NCBI RefSeq assembly: GCF_000787855.1
Contig: NZ_BBPQ01000007.1
Span: forward strand, 93,497-150,493
Origin: Streptacidiphilus anmyonensis
Lineage (GTDB): Bacteria; Actinomycetota; Actinomycetes; Streptomycetales; Streptomycetaceae
Reading direction: 5' to 3'
DNA: 56,997 nt
The translations under genes were made by a program, and so were the position numbers. The notes beneath the pieces are model-generated. The model had not been told where the DNA came from, searched no databases, and saw only the letters and a list, made by a program, of their open reading frames with translations. Positions within the stretch are counted from its first letter, which is position 1; every line of letters begins with the position of its first letter. Below are positions 54,025 through 56,997 of this stretch, piece after piece.

Positions 54025-55779
54025 ATGGTCGACGTCGAAGGACCGACTGACGCGTGGGTCCGCTGTGACCAGTGCGTCCGGCTCATCTACGACAAACGGT
54101 TCATCCGCTCCCTGCGCGTGTGCCCCGACTGCGGCACGCATGCCCGGCTCACCGCGCCCCAGCGTCTGGACCAGCTTCTGGACCCGGGCTCCGCGCTGCC
54201 GATTCCCCACATCGACTCCGTGCACGACCCGCTCGACTTCGTCGACACCCGTCCCTACCCCGAGCGGCTGCTCGACGCGCGGGCCGAGACCGGGCTGCAC
54301 GAGGCCGTGGTCTGCGTGCGCGGCACCGTCGAGGGCTGGCCGGTGGTCGTCGCCGCGATGGACTTCCGCTTCCTCGGCGGGAGTCTGGGGTGCAGCGTGG
54401 GAGCCCTGATCACGGAGGCGGCGCGGACCAGCCTGCGGCTGCGCGTCCCCCTGCTGCTGGTCACCGCCTCCGGCGGCGCCCGGATGCAGGAGGGCGCGCT
54501 CTCGCTGATGCAGATGGCGAAGACCAGTCAGGCCCTGGCCGAACTGGACGAGGCCGGGATCCTGGTGATCTCGTTGATCACCGATCCGACCTACGGCGGC
54601 GTGGCCGCGTCCTTCGCCACCCTGGCGGACGTGATCCTCGCCGAGCCCGGGGCCCGCCTCGGTTTCGCGGGCCCGAGGGTCATCGAGCAGACCATCGGGG
54701 AGACCCTGCCGCCGGGCTTCCAGACGGCGGAGTTCCTCCTGCGGCACGGCCTGATCGACGACATCGTGCCCCGGGCGGCCCAGCGAACCGTGCTGGCCCA
54801 GCTGCTCGCGCTCCAGGACCACCGAGCCGACCCTGCCGACCCCGCACCGGAGCCTGGACCAGCCCCCGGGCCGGCGGATCTCGTCCGGGACGGCTCGACG
54901 GGCCGTGCGCCCGAGCACATCCTGCGCTGCGCCGACCAGGTCCCGGCCGTGGACTCGTGGACGCCCGTGCAGCTGGCGCGCCACTGCGAGCGGCCCACGA
55001 TCCTGGACTACGCCGCGCACCTGCTCGACGGCTTCCACGAGCTGCACGGCGACCGGCTCGGGGCGGACTGCCCCGCCGTGGTCGGCGGCCCCGGACGGCT
55101 CAACGGACGCCCCATCATGCTGATCGGCCATCACAAGGGCGGCAGCCAACTGGCCGAACGGCAGCGCCGGAGCTTCGGCATGCCCTCCCCGGCCGGCTAC
55201 CGCAAGGCGGCCCGGCTCATGCGGATGGCCGCGAAGCTGCGACTCCCCGTGGTCACGCTCGTCGACACGCCCGGCGCCTACCCCGGCCCCGAGGCGGAGC
55301 GCAACGGCCAGGCCGTGGCCATCGCCGAGAACCTGCGCCTGATGGCCGGGCTTCCCGTGCCGATCGTGGCCGTGGTCACCGGCGAGGGCGGCAGCGGCGG
55401 GGCGCTCGCTCTCGCGGTCGCGGACCGGGTGCTGATCTGTGAGAACGGGATCTACTCGGTGATCAGCCCGGAGGGATGCGCCGCGATCCTGTGGAAGGAC
55501 TCCGACGCGGCGTCGACAGCGGCCTCCGCCCTGCGCGTCGGCGCGGCAGAACTCCTGCGTCTCGGTATCGTCAACGGTGTCGTACCGGAGCCCCCAGGCG
55601 GTGCGCACACCGATCCCACGCGCGCGGCGGCACTGCTCGGCGCCGCACTGGAGGCCGCTCTCGACGAGCTGGACCCCTGGGAGCCACGGCGTCTGGTCCG
55701 AGCGCGCCGTGACCACTTCCACCGCTTCGGCGTCGACGAGCCGAACCGAGCGTTGAAAGAGGTGACCGGTGAAGCCTGA
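54025..55779 (+). CDS. accDA: fused acetyl-CoA carboxylase carboxyltransferase (AccD-AccA)
   Basis: 584 aa, ATG 54025 with GGAAGGA upstream. The N-terminal AccD half (residues 1-~275) has the zinc ribbon Cys14/17/33/36, [11 protein letters not shown] and [15 protein letters not shown]. After a Pro-rich linker, the AccA half (~310-584) carries [26 protein letters not shown] and [11 protein letters not shown]. Together they transfer CO2 from biotin to acetyl-CoA. This is the bacterial heteromeric type, whereas actinomycetes normally use acyl-CoA carboxylases of a different kind, so it is probably dedicated to this cluster's malonyl-CoA supply. Confidence 0.93.
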   Translation: MVDVEGPTDAWVRCDQCVRLIYDKRFIRSLRVCPDCGTHARLTAPQRLDQLLDPGSALPIPHIDSVHDPLDFVDTRPYPERLLDARAETGLHEAVVCVRGTVEGWPVVVAAMDFRFLGGSLGCSVGALITEAARTSLRLRVPLLLVTASGGARMQEGALSLMQMAKTSQALAELDEAGILVISLITDPTYGGVAASFATLADVILAEPGARLGFAGPRVIEQTIGETLPPGFQTAEFLLRHGLIDDIVPRAAQRTVLAQLLALQDHRADPADPAPEPGPAPGPADLVRDGSTGRAPEHILRCADQVPAVDSWTPVQLARHCERPTILDYAAHLLDGFHELHGDRLGADCPAVVGGPGRLNGRPIMLIGHHKGGSQLAERQRRSFGMPSPAGYRKAARLMRMAAKLRLPVVTLVDTPGAYPGPEAERNGQAVAIAENLRLMAGLPVPIVAVVTGEGGSGGALALAVADRVLICENGIYSVISPEGCAAILWKDSDAASTAASALRVGAAELLRLGIVNGVVPEPPGGAHTDPTRAAALLGAALEAALDELDPWEPRRLVRARRDHFHRFGVDEPNRALKEVTGEA

Positions 55780-56305
55780 CGACGAGTACAAGGAGAACGC
55801 CGCGGAGGTGACGGACGCGGACGCGGGAGCGGAGACGGGCGCGGTGCTGGACGCCGTGTGCCGCAGCGTCACCCAGTTGGCCAGGTCCGCGCCCGAGCCG
55901 CCACGGCGGATCCGGATGCAGGACGGGCAGACGACCGTCGAGGTCGAGTGGCCGGACCCGCCGCGCGCCGGCGGGGTGCCGGACGCCCTGGGAACGCTCG
56001 CCGGGGCGGGGCTGCCGGGTGACCCGGCCGTCCTCGGGGACGATCCGCGCAGCTACGTCCGCGCGCCCATGGTGGGCACCTTCTACCATGCCAGCGCTCC
56101 GGACGAGGCGCCGTTCGTCCGCATCGGCGACGTGATCCGACCGGGTCAGCCGGTCGGGGTGCTGGAGGCGATGAAGATGATGAGCACGGTCACCGCCGAG
56201 ACCGGTGGTCGTGTGGTCGAGATGATCGCCCCCAACGCGCAGCCGGTCGAGTACGACCAGATGCTGATCGCGCTCGAGCCCGTCCCTGTGGAACAGAACG
56301 CCTGA
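55769..56305 (+). CDS. accB: biotin carboxyl carrier protein
   Basis: 178 aa, GTG 55769 overlapping the accDA stop by 11 bases. After a ~90-residue variable N-terminus comes the biotinyl domain: [39 protein letters not shown] with biotinylated Lys136, and a closing [10 protein letters not shown]. The protruding-thumb residues common to bacterial AccB are present. It carries carboxybiotin between AccC and AccDA. Confidence 0.95.
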   Translation: MKPDDEYKENAAEVTDADAGAETGAVLDAVCRSVTQLARSAPEPPRRIRMQDGQTTVEVEWPDPPRAGGVPDALGTLAGAGLPGDPAVLGDDPRSYVRAPMVGTFYHASAPDEAPFVRIGDVIRPGQPVGVLEAMKMMSTVTAETGGRVVEMIAPNAQPVEYDQMLIALEPVPVEQNA

Positions 56306-56327
56306 TCCGCCGTCAGAGGACGGCGGA
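56306..56327 (+). terminator. 9-bp hairpin after accB
   Basis: TCCGCCGTC pairs with GACGGCGGA, 4-base loop, beginning right after the accB stop. First of two stacked hairpins before accC. Confidence 0.55.
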
Positions 56328-56360
56328 GGTGGCCGGTTGCGCTTGCCGCAACCGGCCACC
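56328..56360 (+). terminator. 14-bp hairpin between accB and accC
   Basis: Perfect stem (56328-56341 with 56347-56360), 5-base loop, followed by no U-tract. It looks like a rho-independent-type terminator or attenuator inside the carboxylase operon and could lower accC expression relative to accB. Confidence 0.65.
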
Positions 56361-56418
56361 GCGCTACCCCGGGGCCCCACGACGGCCCGTCCGCCCTGCG
56401 AGGAGGGAGTTGGTCCTC

Positions 56419-56997
56419 ATGTTCTCGACCGTTCTTGTCGCCAACCGCGGAGAGATCGCGCTGCGGGTGGCCCGCGCGTGCCGGGAGCTCGGCATCCGCG
56501 TGGTGGCGGTGTACTCCTCCGCGGACCGCGATTCCGCGGTGGTGCGCTTCGCCGACGAGAGCGTGCACATCGGGCCGCCGCCGTCCAAGGACAGCTACCT
56601 CAACATCCCGGCCCTCATCGAGGCCGCCCGGCAGACCGGCGCACAGGCCATCCATCCGGGCTACGGCTTCCTGTCGGAGGACCCCGACTTCGCCGAGATC
56701 TGCGAGGCCAACGGCATCGTCTTCATCGGGCCGCCCGCGGCCGTGATGCAGCAACTGGGGGACAAGGCCGAGGCCCGCAGGCTGATGGACCTGGCCGGAC
56801 TGCCCGTGCTGCCCGGCAGCATGGGGGCGCTCGGCTCGGCGGAGGAGGCGAAGGAGCTCGCCGCGAGCGTCGGCTACCCGGTGATCCTCAAGGCCGTCGC
56901 GGGCGGTGGCGGTCGCGGCATGGCGGTCGTCCGCGACCCGGCCGATCTGCGACCCGCCTACAACGAGACGCGGGCGCACGCCCGCGCCGTCTTCGGC
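56419..56997 (+). CDS. accC: biotin carboxylase (cut by the right edge)
   Basis: 193 codons are inside the window. ATG 56419 follows GGAGGGAG with nine-base spacing. The N-terminal biotin-carboxylase domain begins MFSTVLVANRGEIALRVARA; then IHPGYGFLSED, GDKAEAR and the ATP-grasp glycine-rich motif AVAGGGGRGMAVV. It carboxylates biotin on AccB using ATP and bicarbonate. Completes, with accDA and accB, a heteromeric acetyl-CoA carboxylase linked to the polyketide locus. Confidence 0.95.
   Translation, partial: MFSTVLVANRGEIALRVARACRELGIRVVAVYSSADRDSAVVRFADESVHIGPPPSKDSYLNIPALIEAARQTGAQAIHPGYGFLSEDPDFAEICEANGIVFIGPPAAVMQQLGDKAEARRLMDLAGLPVLPGSMGALGSAEEAKELAASVGYPVILKAVAGGGGRGMAVVRDPADLRPAYNETRAHARAVFG

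Overview
The window comes from a high-GC (roughly 72-74 % by eye) actinomycete, most likely a member of the Streptomycetaceae. The signs are GC-biased third codon positions, frequent GTG starts and GTGA/ATGA start-stop overlaps, an AfsR/SARP-type regulator, SpoIIE-type phosphatases, an F420-type LLM oxidoreductase, and a type II polyketide locus laid out like the whiE spore-pigment cluster. I see no tRNA, rRNA, CRISPR array or insertion sequence. About 49 protein genes can be supported; one runs off each edge.

Left third (1-27 kb). Two secreted proteins and a LysR regulator are followed by an MFS exporter, an alpha/beta hydrolase and a large wall-spanning secreted protein with a Pro-Lys linker. 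A cobalamin uptake operon (btuF-btuC-btuD order, minus strand) sits behind a cobalamin riboswitch; upstream of that lies a ~0.5 kb GC-rich minisatellite. Next come a multicopper oxidase/MalY-type aminotransferase operon, a short-chain dehydrogenase behind a perfect 12-bp palindrome, an 1114-aa AfsR-like ATPase regulator, a hemerythrin/PNPOx pair, a UBP zinc-finger protein, an unusual one-chain fusion of a CUT2-type ABC ATPase with a SpoIIE phosphatase and an anti-sigma-type ATPase, DUF899 and DksA-like proteins, an amidohydrolase, and a divergent Lrp/AsnC regulator.

Middle (27-46 kb). Mostly carbon and cell-envelope metabolism: two GH15 glucoamylase/trehalase-like enzymes (the second translationally coupled to a divergent glucose-6-phosphate dehydrogenase and preceded by a zinc alcohol dehydrogenase), an orphan MacB/LolD-type ABC ATPase, an SPW-repeat membrane protein, a possible caspase-fold hypothetical protein, and an MptB-like mannosyltransferase. 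Then come an OhrR/MarR regulator divergent from an HSL-type esterase, a secreted SUMF1/EgtB/PvdO-fold protein, an LLM oxidoreductase, a VOC protein, a membrane SpoIIE phosphatase and a Tat-exported VioB-like ferritin-fold protein.

Right end (46.2 kb to the edge). A whiE-like aromatic polyketide locus. An FAD hydroxylase is divergent from an operon encoding an ABM-SchA/CurD protein, cupin, KS-alpha, KS-beta (CLF), ACP, aromatase/cyclase and TcmI-type cyclase. Directly downstream follow a fused AccD-AccA carboxyltransferase, a biotin carboxyl carrier protein and the start of a biotin carboxylase, that is, a dedicated heteromeric acetyl-CoA carboxylase to supply malonyl units. This locus carries several unexplained palindromes, including a 19-bp one inside the operon and two stacked hairpins between accB and accC. 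The ACC attachment, the Glu in place of the conserved CLF Gln, and the ABC-SpoIIE-HATPase fusion are the observations most worth following.
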